The notes under the pieces were generated by a model, which saw only the letters and a program-made list of their open reading frames with translations, was not told where the DNA came from and searched no databases. Of a stretch of 39,586 bases of DNA, positions 31,831-39,586 are shown one piece after another; position 1 is the first letter of the stretch, and each line of letters begins with the position of its first letter. Source of the DNA: Gemmatimonadota bacterium (GTDB lineage Bacteria; Gemmatimonadota; Gemmatimonadetes; Longimicrobiales; Gaopeijiaceae); NCBI GenBank assembly GCA_024638325.1, contig JAHEKM010000013.1:1-39586 (forward strand), written 5' to 3'. The translations under genes were made by a program, and so were the position numbers.

Positions 31831-32481
31831 TCACTTGAGGCCGTTCTCCTGCTTGAACGTCGACCAGTCCTTCTTGAACTGTAAGAAGGCCTCGACATCG
31901 GCGCACTGGAGGAAGGGGTTCGTCTTCTTCTCGAGTCCGATGGTGGAGCTTGCGCGGGCGCCGTAGTCGTGCGCGGGCCAGACCGTCGCCTCGTCCGGCG
32001 CAGCCGCCAATACCTTCTGGATACTCTCCCACTCTACCCGACCATCTTCGTCGGTCTTGGTGCCGCCGACCTTGCCCACGAAGATCAGGTCTCCCGTGAT
32101 CAGGATCTGCTCTCCGGGTTCGTAGAGCACGAGGTGGTCCACTGCGTGGCCGGGTGTGTGCAGGCAGGTGAGGGAGAAGGCCCCGACCTCGACCGAGGCT
32201 CCGTCGCCGAGACGGATGTCGGGCTCGGCGTCGCCCGGGAACGCCGCGACAGGCGCGCCGGTCATCTCGATGGCGCGCGGATTCCCCTCGATGTGGTCGC
32301 TGTGACCATGCGTGTTCACGATATGGGTGACCTTCAGGCCCTGGGCTTCAGCCCGCTCCACGAGGAGCTCGGGAGCGTAGGCCGGGTCGACGATCACGCA
32401 GACGCCGGCGCTCCGGTCTCCGATGAGATATCCGAAGTTGCGATCACCGCCGAGGCGGACCTGCTCGAAAACCAGCTGCAT
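31831..32481 (-). CDS. MBL-fold hydrolase (glyoxalase II/persulfide dioxygenase-like)
   Basis: A 216-residue cytoplasmic metallo-beta-lactamase-fold enzyme. All metal ligands are present: NTHGHSDHIEGN (His58, His60, Asp62, His63), HTPGH with His112, ITGDLIF with Asp131 and WPAHDYG with His171. The layout is that of glyoxalase II, of persulfide dioxygenases and of related bacterial proteins often labelled simply MBL-fold. The segment FVGKVGGTKTDEDGRVEWES is characteristic of that last group. It may hydrolyse a thioester or oxidise a persulfide; the sequence alone does not decide. It lies five bases after the small multidrug-export gene and 70 bases before moxR, so it is probably in the same operon. 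Confidence 0.93.
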   Translation of the reverse strand: MQLVFEQVRLGGDRNFGYLIGDRSAGVCVIVDPAYAPELLVERAEAQGLKVTHIVNTHGHSDHIEGNPRAIEMTGAPVAAFPGDAEPDIRLGDGASVEVGAFSLTCLHTPGHAVDHLVLYEPGEQILITGDLIFVGKVGGTKTDEDGRVEWESIQKVLAAAPDEATVWPAHDYGARASSTIGLEKKTNPFLQCADVEAFLQFKKDWSTFKQENGLK

Positions 32482-32486
32482 TGCGA

Positions 32487-33212
32487 CTACTCCCCTGTGC
32501 TCGTAGAGGCCGACGTATCGGTTCGCTCACCGAACATCCACTTCGAGAAGAAGATCGCCAAGGCGGCGACGGTCAGAACACCGATGGGAGCGAGAACCGG
32601 GTGGCCCGCGATGGCGTCGATGCGTTCCGCCCAAAGGTCACCGGCCGCGGCCATCGAGACTGCGCCGGCCAGCGAGCCGACCAGCGTCGCAGTCGCGATC
32701 GCCCAACGTGTCAGGCCCAGCATGCGGCCGAGAAACGCCCCGACCAGGGCGCCCGTTCCGTTGAACGGGACGGCGACGAAGCCGGCGAGACTCATCCATG
32801 TGGCTCGGTAGGCCCCCGGGTGCCGACCGAGGAACCGCGAGCCGGCGCCGCGAGCCGCCGCGATGCGGGGCCCCGCGCCCGGCATACGGTAGAGGAGCGG
32901 CATACCGCCCATGAGCACCAACGCGGTCGCGACGTCCAGATACACGATGAGAGCGGCGAGGGACCATGTCCCCAGGGGGGCCTCGGACACGGCTCCGGCA
33001 AGAATGACGAGCTTGCCCCCGCCGACGAACGCGCCGGCCGCCATCCCGGCTGCGAAGCCCGAGGCTCCGCCGCCGGAGACGAGATGGGTGACCAGGAGAA
33101 GCAGGGCGAACCCCGCGAGCGGACCGACCACCAGGAGCGCGCGCCCGCCCCCGCTCAACGACTCGAGGGCTTCAACCTCCGGGGCCTCCAGGCTCGGTGC
33201 GGAAGCCGGCAT
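32487..33212 (-). CDS. Small multidrug export family membrane protein
   Basis: A 241-residue inner-membrane protein with about six hydrophobic segments (LLVVGPLAGFALLLLVTHLV; FAAGMAAGAFVGGGKLVILAG; LAALIVYLDVATALVLMGGM; WMSLAGFVAVPFNGTGALVG; WAIATATLVGSLAGAVSMAA; IGVLTVAALAIFFSKWMF). The GTGALVGAFLGRMLGLTR stretch is the hallmark of the small multi-drug export family (COG2426/Pfam 06695), a group whose transport role is weakly supported. The polar N-terminus is unusually acidic for the family. It follows the SMP-30-like gene by eight bases and precedes the MBL hydrolase by five, so the three are clearly co-transcribed. Actual substrate unknown. Confidence 0.8.
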   Translation of the reverse strand: MPASAPSLEAPEVEALESLSGGGRALLVVGPLAGFALLLLVTHLVSGGGASGFAAGMAAGAFVGGGKLVILAGAVSEAPLGTWSLAALIVYLDVATALVLMGGMPLLYRMPGAGPRIAAARGAGSRFLGRHPGAYRATWMSLAGFVAVPFNGTGALVGAFLGRMLGLTRWAIATATLVGSLAGAVSMAAAGDLWAERIDAIAGHPVLAPIGVLTVAALAIFFSKWMFGERTDTSASTSTGE

Positions 33213-33220
33213 GTCCGTCT

Positions 33221-34135
33221 TCAGCTCAGCTCCACGAAGGCCAGAGCGAACCAGCTGTTCATGGGAACGATCAGCCGATCACGCCTGGGGTCGTAGCACA
33301 TGGACGCCGCGCTGGGGATGCCGGAAGCGACCATCTCGGCGGGCTCGCCGGGACGGACGCGTGCCACCGTGCCCTGGCGGACGCTGCTCACGTACTTGGT
33401 GCCGTCCTCCACGATGACGAGGCCGTCGTTGCCGGGGTCGAGCGACTGCTCGGTGCGAAGCAGCTCCCCGCTCGGCGAGAAGGTGAGAATGTCCGCGCTG
33501 CCCACGTTGACCACCACCACGTTCCCGTCGGGGTCGAACGCGATGCCGTTCGGCCGCATCAGCGGAGCACCGTCGACGAAGAGCTCACTGGAGCCGTCCG
33601 GGTTCATGCGGAAGACGCGCTCCGGGATCGAGCCATCCTCGGCGCCCGTCTGCGTCATGTAGACGGTGCCGTCGTCGGCGACCTCGAGGTCGTTGAAGCG
33701 CACCCCGCCGCCGATGACCTGGCTTCCGAGCGGCGTCCCCGACGTCAGGTCGAACCAACGCACCACGTTGCCGTCGACGACGTAGAGGCGATCGTTCGCC
33801 ACGTCGCTTCCAAGCGGGTCGTTCAGGGTCAGCCCGTCTCGCGTCTCGCCGATCCACTTGAGCGTGTGGACCGTGCCGTCCGGGTTGATCAGCGAGACGT
33901 AGCCGTCGCTCTCGGAGTCGGGTCCGCGGTTGCCCGCGCTCGGCGCGAGGTACAGGTCACGCACCGGGTCGTACGAGCAGCTCTCCGTGAAGTGGAAGCT
34001 CCCGTACACGCGCACGTTCGGCGTCGTTTCGAGTGGCTCGCCGGCGACGAAGGGCTGCTGCGCCTGCGGAGCCTCGGTGCAGGCTACGGCGCTCACGGTC
34101 GCGAGGGCGAGGATCGTGACTCGGGTCGGACGCAT
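33221..34135 (-). CDS. SMP-30/gluconolactonase-like propeller lipoprotein
   Basis: A 304-residue lipoprotein (lipobox VSAVAC, Cys19) with a six-bladed propeller. Repeat blades include LYLAPSAGNRG, DGYVSLINPDGTVHTLKW, RLYVVDGNVVRWFDLTSG, RFNDLEVADDGTVYMTQTG, RPNGIAFDPDGNVVVVNVGS, DGLVIVEDGTKYVSSVRQG. The RFNDLEVADDGTVYMT and RPNGIAFD segments correspond to the Asn/Asp metal-site blades of SMP-30/gluconolactonase/LRE enzymes. The metal Glu near the N-terminus (E in FTESCSYD) is plausible. AAAGGAG precedes the ATG by nine bases. As the promoter-proximal gene it heads the nine-gene minus-strand run. It is divergent from the cotransporter gene, 193 bases away, where the promoters must lie. Confidence 0.87.
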   Translation of the reverse strand: MRPTRVTILALATVSAVACTEAPQAQQPFVAGEPLETTPNVRVYGSFHFTESCSYDPVRDLYLAPSAGNRGPDSESDGYVSLINPDGTVHTLKWIGETRDGLTLNDPLGSDVANDRLYVVDGNVVRWFDLTSGTPLGSQVIGGGVRFNDLEVADDGTVYMTQTGAEDGSIPERVFRMNPDGSSELFVDGAPLMRPNGIAFDPDGNVVVVNVGSADILTFSPSGELLRTEQSLDPGNDGLVIVEDGTKYVSSVRQGTVARVRPGEPAEMVASGIPSAASMCYDPRRDRLIVPMNSWFALAFVELS

Positions 34136-34328
34136 GCTGCGGGACTCCTTTGTGACTCTTGGCGTGAGGGCCGTGGGTGCCGTGTCCGTACGGCCGCGTC
34201 AAAGGGTACCGCGGGCGAGGCCCTCGGGTCCCCGGTTTCGGTGGGTCCAAAAAGTGGCGTGGGCGGCGCCCGCGTTGTGGGACGACGGCGCCGGGTGCGA
34301 CCTTCTGACGTTCTTCCCGGAGCGTGCC

Positions 34329-36560
34329 ATGTCGCAGGCCATCGACGAAAAAGATACCCAAGGGGGCCACGGGTTCGGCACCGGCCCGGTCTTCCTGGCC
34401 AGCGTCAGCACCATTCTCGGTGCCATCATGTTCCTCCGCTTCGGCTACGCGGTGGGACATACCGGGCTGTTGGGTGCGCTGCTGATCATCCTGGTCGGGC
34501 ACGCGGTCACGGTCCCTACGGCGCTCGCCATCGCCGAGATCGCCACCAACCGGCGCGTCGAGGGCGGAGGCGAGTACTTCATCATCTCGCGCTCGTTCGG
34601 GACGACCATCGGCGGGGCGATCGGCATCAGCCTGTACATGTCGCAGGCGATCTCGGTGGCGTTCTACATGATCGCCTTCGCAGAAGCGTTCCGGCCGCTG
34701 GAGGGGCTCTACACGAGCTGGACCGGCTTCGCGTTCGATCCGCGCATCATCTCGTTGCCTGCGACCGTGGCGCTCGTTGCGCTCGTGCTCTCCAAGGGGG
34801 CTGACCTCGGGGTCAAGGCGCTGTGGGGCGTGGCGTCGATCCTTGGGGTCTCGCTTGCCATGTTCTTCCTGGGGAGCTCGCCCTCCGAGATACGGCCCGA
34901 GACCGTGGCACTGGTCACCGACCTGGGTGATCCGGATGCCTTCATGCTGGTCTTCGCGATCGTCTTCCCGGCGTTTACCGGCATGACGGCGGGCGTCGGT
35001 CTGTCGGGCGACCTGGCGAACCCCCGCAAGTCCATCCCGCTGGGGATCATGTCGGCGACCGTCGCGGGCATGATCGTCTACGTGTTCGTCGTGGTGAAGC
35101 TCGCGGTGTCGGTCGACTCGGCCTCGCTCGCCGAAGACCAGCTCATCATGTCACGCATCGCGGTGTGGGGGCCCATCATCCCCATCGGCCTCGCGTGTGC
35201 CACGCTCTCGTCGGCGATCGGGTCCATCCTCGTGGCACCGCGCACGCTGCAGGCGCTGGGCGGTGACTCCATCGCGCCATCGGCTCGGGTGAACGCGGTG
35301 GTGTCGCAGGGAGTCGGCGAAGCCAACGAGCCGCGGAACGCCACGTTGGTCACGTCCGTCATCGCCGTGCTCTTCGTGATCATGGGCGACGTGAACCTCG
35401 TGGCGCGTATCGTGTCGATGTTTTTCATGGTGACGTACGGCGCCCTGTGCGCGATCTCGGCGCTGGAGCACTTCGCCGCGCGTCCGTCGTATCGGCCGAG
35501 CTTCCGCTCCAAGTGGTACGTGAGCCTGACGGGCGCCGTGATGTGCTTCGTACTCATGCTCCAGATGGACGTCGTCTACGCCATGGTCGCAGTGCTCGTC
35601 ATGGGTGTGCTCTACCAGGTGATCAAACGAAACCGGACCGGGGTCGACGACCTGGCAGCGATCTTCCAGGGGGTCATGACGCAGGCGACGCGGTATCTCC
35701 AGATTCGCCTCCAGAAGACGCCGCCCAGCGATTGGCGGCCGAGCCTGATCATGATCACGCCGCGCACGTTCGACCGCTCGGCGCCGGTCCAGCTCTTGGA
35801 CTGGCTGTGTGATCGGCATGGCTTCGGCACGTACCTGCACTACATGAAGGGCTTCCTGGAGAACAAGACGTTCAAGGAAAGCCGAGACGTGCAGCAGCGC
35901 CTGATCCGCGCCGTCCAGGAACGGCGCGGCGCCATCTACGTGGACACCATGATCAGTCCCTCCATCCAGTCGGCCATTGCCCAGAGTCTGCAGATGCCCG
36001 GCGTCTCGGGCATGGAGAACAACACGATCCTCTTCGAGTACGGCGTGCACGACGGCCCCGAGGTGCTCGACGAGGTGCTCTCCGGGCTGAGCCTCTCGGG
36101 TCCCACGCACATGAACCGCCTCGTGCTGCGGCATGGCGAGAACTTCTTCGGCTCGCGGAAGTCGATCCACGTGTGGCTGACCTGGCACGACGCGCGCAAC
36201 GCCAATCTCATGATCCTGCTGACCTACATCTTGCTGGGTCACCGGGACTGGAAGGGCGCCGAGGTCTCCATCTTCGCTGCGTATCCGCGGAGCGAGGTGC
36301 ACGAGCGGAGCGAGGACCTCCACGAGATGATCACCGAAGGGCGCCTGCTCATCAGCGAGAAGAACATCCTGGTCATCGCGACGGACGACGGGATCGACTT
36401 CGAGCGGTTGGTCGAGGCACGGTCGGAGTCCGCCGACCTCGTACTCCTGGGCTTCACCAGCGAGCGCCTGCAACGCCGTGGCACTGAGATCTTCCAGCGC
36501 TTCCCTTCGCTGCGCGATACCCTGTTCGTGTCGGCCGAGGAACAGATCGACATCGACTAG
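34329..36560 (+). CDS. Bacterial cation-chloride cotransporter homologue (SLC12-like)
   Basis: A 743-residue membrane protein with about 12 helices of the APC fold (residues ~15-440) and a large soluble C-terminal part (~450-743). The first helix (ASVSTILGAIMFLRFGYAVG) matches the N-x-x-G-x-I-x-x-L-R-x opening of Na-K-Cl/K-Cl cotransporters. VGLSGDLANPRKSIPLG is the conserved cytoplasmic loop. The C-terminal half keeps the SLC12 domain (WRPSLIMITPRTFDRSAPVQ, VSIFAAYPRSE, ESADLVLLGF). It probably moves K+, Na+ or Cl- in symport for osmotic or ion balance. The start ATG at 34329 follows GGAG; a 399-base upstream extension is not supported. A YjdF-like membrane protein gene follows six bases later. 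Confidence 0.92.
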   Translation: MSQAIDEKDTQGGHGFGTGPVFLASVSTILGAIMFLRFGYAVGHTGLLGALLIILVGHAVTVPTALAIAEIATNRRVEGGGEYFIISRSFGTTIGGAIGISLYMSQAISVAFYMIAFAEAFRPLEGLYTSWTGFAFDPRIISLPATVALVALVLSKGADLGVKALWGVASILGVSLAMFFLGSSPSEIRPETVALVTDLGDPDAFMLVFAIVFPAFTGMTAGVGLSGDLANPRKSIPLGIMSATVAGMIVYVFVVVKLAVSVDSASLAEDQLIMSRIAVWGPIIPIGLACATLSSAIGSILVAPRTLQALGGDSIAPSARVNAVVSQGVGEANEPRNATLVTSVIAVLFVIMGDVNLVARIVSMFFMVTYGALCAISALEHFAARPSYRPSFRSKWYVSLTGAVMCFVLMLQMDVVYAMVAVLVMGVLYQVIKRNRTGVDDLAAIFQGVMTQATRYLQIRLQKTPPSDWRPSLIMITPRTFDRSAPVQLLDWLCDRHGFGTYLHYMKGFLENKTFKESRDVQQRLIRAVQERRGAIYVDTMISPSIQSAIAQSLQMPGVSGMENNTILFEYGVHDGPEVLDEVLSGLSLSGPTHMNRLVLRHGENFFGSRKSIHVWLTWHDARNANLMILLTYILLGHRDWKGAEVSIFAAYPRSEVHERSEDLHEMITEGRLLISEKNILVIATDDGIDFERLVEARSESADLVLLGFTSERLQRRGTEIFQRFPSLRDTLFVSAEEQIDID

Positions 36561-36566
36561 GCGGCG

Positions 36567-37250
36567 ATGAGTCCTTCCAGAGTATCGAGGTCCGCGCACA
36601 GGCGGATCACCGTCGCGCTCCAAGCGGTGCTCCTGATCGGAGCCGTGCTCTCCGCGTTCCAGGGTCAGTGGGTGACTACCATCTCGGTGCTCGGCATCAT
36701 CATGGTGACGCTGGCACCCGTCGTCCTCGGAAAGCGGTTTCGGGTCTTCGTCCCGCCCGAGTTCGAGGCGCTCGCGATCGTCTTCGTGTTCGCCTCGCTC
36801 TTCCTGGGCGAGGTGCGGGGGTACTACGTGCGCTTTTGGTGGTGGGACACCGTGCTCCACACGGCTTCCGGTTTCCTGCTCGGCATCCTCGGCTTCCTGC
36901 TGGTGCACGTTCTGAACGAAAAGGAGGACATCGAGCTCCACATGCGGCCGGCTTTCGTGGCGCTGTTCGCGTTCATGTTCGCCGTGGGGATGGGCGCGAT
37001 CTGGGAGATCTTCGAGTTCGGTATGGATCAGATCTTCGGGATGAACATGCAGAAGACCGGTCTGGTCGACACGATGTGGGACTTGATCGTGGACACGATC
37101 GGGGCCGCGGTCATCGCCGTCATGGGCTTCGGCTATTTGAAGACCGCGGGGAACGAGTCCTTCCTGGAACAGTGGATCGACGGATTCATCGAGACCAACC
37201 CGCGTATGTTCGGTACAGATGTCGAGGAGGGCAGCGAGCCGCCGGAGTGA
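36567..37250 (+). CDS. YjdF/DUF2238-like polytopic membrane protein
   Basis: A 227-residue protein with five to six hydrophobic segments, starting six bases after the cotransporter stop and therefore coupled to it. Characteristic polar residues sit in hydrophobic surroundings: WWWDTVLHTASGFLLG (Asp94, His98, Ser101), IWEIFEFGMD (Glu147, Glu150) and DTMWDLIVDTIGA (Asp172, Asp176). This is the DUF2238/YjdF pattern. The role of the family is unknown; the acidic/His pattern could bind a metal or carry protons. Linkage to an SLC12-like transporter suggests a role in ion homeostasis. The C-terminus is acidic and cytoplasmic (GTDVEEGSEPPE). Confidence 0.85.
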   Translation: MSPSRVSRSAHRRITVALQAVLLIGAVLSAFQGQWVTTISVLGIIMVTLAPVVLGKRFRVFVPPEFEALAIVFVFASLFLGEVRGYYVRFWWWDTVLHTASGFLLGILGFLLVHVLNEKEDIELHMRPAFVALFAFMFAVGMGAIWEIFEFGMDQIFGMNMQKTGLVDTMWDLIVDTIGAAVIAVMGFGYLKTAGNESFLEQWIDGFIETNPRMFGTDVEEGSEPPE

Positions 37251-37270
37251 CGTTGGGTGACCGGCTCGCC

Positions 37271-38638
37271 TCAGGCGACGTAGACCGTCTTGGTGTTCAC
37301 GAACTCATGGATCCCGTGGCGGCCCAACTCGCGACCGTAGCCACTGTCCATGATGCCCCCGAAGGGCAGCCTGGGATCGGACCGTACGAAGCTGTTCACG
37401 AAGCAACATCCGGCGTTCAGTTCGTCGCGTGCGATGCGCTCACCCTCGTCCACGTCGGCCGTGAAGATCGCCGCGCCCAAGCCGAACGACGTGTCGTTGG
37501 CGACCTCGATGGCGCGCGCACGCCCGGACACCGTCAGGATCGAAGCGACGGGGCCGAACAGCTCCTCTTTGTACGCGGGCATGCCGCGTCGCACGTCGGA
37601 CAACACGGTGGGCGGGTAGTACCAACCCGGGCTTCCGGGCACTTCGCCCCCGAGGAGGCAACGGGCGCCCTTCGCCACGCTCTTGGTCACCTGGCGGTCG
37701 AGCGCGTCCCGTAGGTCCTCGCGGGCCTGGGGACCCACCTCGGTCGCTTCGTCGACCGGGTTGCCGACGACCGCGTCGCGCATGCGCTCGACCACGGCTT
37801 CGGTGAAGCGATCGGCCACCGCCTTCTCGACGATGAAGCGCTTCGCCGCGATGCAGCTCTGGCCTGAGTTCACGAGTCGGCTCTGCACGCACTGGCTCGC
37901 GGCGTGTTCGATGTCAGCGTCGGCGAAGATCAAATAGGGATCGCTTCCGCCGAGCTCGAGCACCGTCTTCTTGATGTGCGTGCCCGCCTGCTTGGCAACG
38001 GCCTTTCCCGCGCGCACGCTTCCGGTGAGGGTGACCGCCCGGACGTGCCGCGACCGTATCGCCGCCCCTGCCTGCTTGTCGGTCAAGTAGAGATTCTGAA
38101 AGCAGGCCTCCGGCAGCCCGGCTTCGACGAGCAATTGTTCGAGACGGGCCGAGCAGCCCGGCACGTTCGGCGCGTGCTTGAGGAGCACGGTGTTCCCTGC
38201 CATCAGCGCCGGAGCCCCGAACCGGAAGACCTGCCAGTAGGGGAAGTTCCAAGGCATGATGGCGAGGACCGGACCGAGGGGCCGGTACGCGACGTAGCTG
38301 TGCAGGGCCTCGGTCGCCGCTGGCTCATCGGCGAGGAATCGCTCGGCGTGCTCGGCGTAGTAGTCGCAGACCCAGGCACACTTCTCGGCTTCCGCGCGGC
38401 CGGCGGTGACCGGCTTGCCCATCTCCTCGGCCATGAGGAGCGCGTGCTCGTTGGAGTCCTCTCGTAGTAGCGTGGCAGCGCGGTGGAGGACGGCGGCTCT
38501 GTCGGTGAGACTCGTACGGCGCCACGCGCGGAAGGCGTCGGCGGAGCGCTCGAGGGCGCTCTTCAGCTCGGCGGAAGTGGCCGTGTCGACGCGTCGGACG
38601 CTGCGGCCTGAGTGCGGATCGATCGCCTGGTAGGTCAT
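37271..38638 (-). CDS. NAD(P)-dependent succinate-semialdehyde-type aldehyde dehydrogenase
   Basis: A 455-residue cytoplasmic enzyme oxidising an aldehyde to the acid. The catalytic set is complete: Asn131 (MPWNFP), Lys154 (LLKHAPN), Glu228 (LELGGSDP) and the nucleophile Cys262 (NSGQSCIAAKRF). Other family blocks are FTxxxGxG-like TLTGSVRAGKAV, KEELFGPVASI and FGGIMDSGYGRELGRHGI. The KHAPN and NSGQSC versions and the compact length point to the succinate-semialdehyde dehydrogenase group. The ATG at 38638 lacks a clear ribosome site; GTG six bases upstream is an alternative. No GABA transaminase is adjacent. A 13-base dyad stands about 20 bases upstream. It converges with the YjdF-like gene, 20 bases between stops. 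Confidence 0.94.
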   Translation of the reverse strand: MTYQAIDPHSGRSVRRVDTATSAELKSALERSADAFRAWRRTSLTDRAAVLHRAATLLREDSNEHALLMAEEMGKPVTAGRAEAEKCAWVCDYYAEHAERFLADEPAATEALHSYVAYRPLGPVLAIMPWNFPYWQVFRFGAPALMAGNTVLLKHAPNVPGCSARLEQLLVEAGLPEACFQNLYLTDKQAGAAIRSRHVRAVTLTGSVRAGKAVAKQAGTHIKKTVLELGGSDPYLIFADADIEHAASQCVQSRLVNSGQSCIAAKRFIVEKAVADRFTEAVVERMRDAVVGNPVDEATEVGPQAREDLRDALDRQVTKSVAKGARCLLGGEVPGSPGWYYPPTVLSDVRRGMPAYKEELFGPVASILTVSGRARAIEVANDTSFGLGAAIFTADVDEGERIARDELNAGCCFVNSFVRSDPRLPFGGIMDSGYGRELGRHGIHEFVNTKTVYVA

Positions 38639-38658
38639 GGGCACGGAACATCGTCCGG

Positions 38659-38671
38659 CGTCACCGTGACG
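38659..38671 (-). promoter_or_regulatory. Possible operator upstream of the aldehyde dehydrogenase gene
   Basis: A perfect dyad CGTCAC-C-GTGACG lies 20 bases before the dehydrogenase start, in the 145-base gap between divergent genes. The position suits a repressor site or part of the 5' leader. No regulator gene is present nearby. Confidence 0.3.
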
Positions 38672-38783
38672 GTCAAACGGCGCTGCCGATCCGGCCTCCG
38701 GGGCGGGGTGGCGGGGGACCCGTCCCGCAGACCATCTTGGGCGACGCCCGGTCCCCGATCCCCCTCCGAAAGGCGAGCTGAGC

Positions 38784-39586
38784 TTGGCGGAATTCGTCAC
38801 CGCCCTCCGGCAGATTCTAGACCTCCGACTCTTCGAGGTCGGTGGCACGACCGTCACGGTCGCGTCCGTAACGACGTTCGTGATCCTCGTCGTCGCGACA
38901 TTCTGGGTGTCGAGGATCGTGCAGCGCGTTGCGGGACGAATGCTCGCGCGCGGTGGGGTGAAGGAGCAGGGCACGGTCCTGTTGCTGCAACGCGGCCTCC
39001 ACTATCTGGTGCTCGTCGCGGGGGTCGCGGTAGCGCTCCAGACGATCGGGATCAGCCTGGCGACTGCGTTCGCGGCCGGTGCGGTCGTAGCCGTGGGTGT
39101 CGGTTTCGCGCTCCAGAACATCCTGCAGAACTTCGTGTCGGGGGTCATCCTGCTAGCCGAGCGCACCATCAAGGAAACCGACATCCTCGAGGTGAACGGG
39201 CGCACCATCCGCGTGGAGCGGATCGGTACGCGGGCGACCGTCGCTCGCACGCGGAATGACGAGCAGATGATCATTCCCAACTCCGACCTCGTGCAGAGCA
39301 TCGTGACGAACTATACGCTCGAGGATTCGTTCTACCGGGTAATGTCGACCGTCGGCGTGAGCTACGGCTCGGACATGAAGCGCGTGCGCGAGGTCCTCAC
39401 GGCGACGGCCGTGAGTATGGAGGGGCGGGCACTCGAGAGAGAGCCAGTGGTCCACATGACCGAATTCGGGGACTCGTCAGTCAACTGGTCCGTCTCCGTG
39501 TGGGCCAACGATCCATGGACCTCGCCCCTGCTCAGATCCACCCTGAACGAAGCGATCTGGTTCGCGTTGCTCGACGCGGGCATCAC
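38784..39586 (+). CDS. MscS-family mechanosensitive channel (3' end outside window)
   Basis: An open frame of 267 codons running off the right edge without a stop. It probably starts at the TTG at 38784, with AAGGCGAG about six bases upstream; no ATG start gives the N-terminal helix. Three hydrophobic segments occur (VTVASVTTFVILVVATFWVS; LLLQRGLHYLVLVAGVAVAL; ATAFAAGAVVAVGVGFALQN, the pore-lining TM3). The MscS beta-domain follows, with NILQNFVSGVILLAER, ETDILEVNGRTIRVERIGTR and MIIPNSDLV. Relatives relieve hypo-osmotic pressure by opening at high membrane tension. The usual GD after the first beta strand is replaced by ETD. Placing it beside an aldehyde dehydrogenase carries no obvious functional meaning. 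Confidence 0.92.
   Translation, partial: MAEFVTALRQILDLRLFEVGGTTVTVASVTTFVILVVATFWVSRIVQRVAGRMLARGGVKEQGTVLLLQRGLHYLVLVAGVAVALQTIGISLATAFAAGAVVAVGVGFALQNILQNFVSGVILLAERTIKETDILEVNGRTIRVERIGTRATVARTRNDEQMIIPNSDLVQSIVTNYTLEDSFYRVMSTVGVSYGSDMKRVREVLTATAVSMEGRALEREPVVHMTEFGDSSVNWSVSVWANDPWTSPLLRSTLNEAIWFALLDAGI

Noticed and set aside
33930-34328. N-terminal extension of the cotransporter gene
   Set aside because: It overlaps the divergent SMP-30-like gene. The translated segment lacks family similarity, and the ATG at 34329 has a ribosome site.
35151-36941. Long open frame (596 codons) antisense to the cotransporter and YjdF-like genes
   Set aside because: It is a shadow of codon bias. The product is His/Arg/Glu-rich without recognisable motifs and spans two sense genes.

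Overview
The window is GC-rich, densely coded DNA from a Gram-negative bacterium with a heavily furnished cell envelope. A SusC/SusD-type pair, many Sec-secreted and lipoprotein beta-propellers, a cytochrome c/PQQ dehydrogenase pair and a cytochrome-fused copper monooxygenase occur together. That combination suggests Gemmatimonadota, or a neighbouring phylum such as Acidobacteriota. This placement is inference from gene content; no rRNA or other marker gene is present. I saw no tRNA, rRNA, CRISPR array, insertion sequence or phage gene.

Layout. Positions 1-5417 hold the tail of an unidentified gene, then a susC-susD operon on the minus strand with a strong hairpin between the two genes. Positions 5418-7409 encode a sugar-phosphate transferase and peptidase T. 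Positions 7420-10600 (minus) encode an OmpW-like porin, a haem c/copper monooxygenase with an excellent terminator, and a secreted protein of unknown role. Positions 10782-15706 (plus) encode a MATE exporter, a dihaem cytochrome c translationally coupled to a quinoprotein alcohol dehydrogenase with a lanthanide-type metal site, a small outer-membrane barrel and a CPXCG zinc-ribbon-like protein. Positions 15735-19977 hold single-gene units: a propeller lipoprotein, an SDR oxidoreductase, an alpha/beta hydrolase, an uncharacterised protein and a secreted cupin.

Positions 20086-23346 (plus) look like one unit: a His-rich membrane-anchored protein, a TonB-dependent receptor and a divergent SpoT/MESH1-like HD protein with altered metal-site residues. 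It could be a metal-uptake locus. Positions 23356-24443 (minus) encode a crotonase-family enzyme coupled to a tiny membrane protein. An NHL propeller protein resembling peptidyl-hydroxyglycine amidating lyases follows at 24628-25773.

Positions 25852-34135 are one long minus-strand run of nine genes: an SMP-30-like lipoprotein, a small multidrug-export family protein, an MBL hydrolase, and then a MoxR/DUF58/BatD-like/BatA-like/BatB-like/BatC-like set whose last five genes overlap by four bases each. Divergent from it are a bacterial cation-chloride cotransporter homologue and a YjdF-like membrane protein. The window closes with a succinate-semialdehyde-type aldehyde dehydrogenase (minus) and the start of an MscS channel (plus, TTG start, running off the end).

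The main biochemical themes are periplasmic redox chemistry (quinoprotein plus cytochrome; haem-copper monooxygenase), outer-membrane uptake by two TonB-dependent receptors, and a MoxR/VWA envelope system. The best candidates for something new are the cytochrome-copper monooxygenase with its secreted neighbour, the His-rich/TonB/degenerate-HD trio, and the hairpin that buries the start codon of the CPXCG gene.
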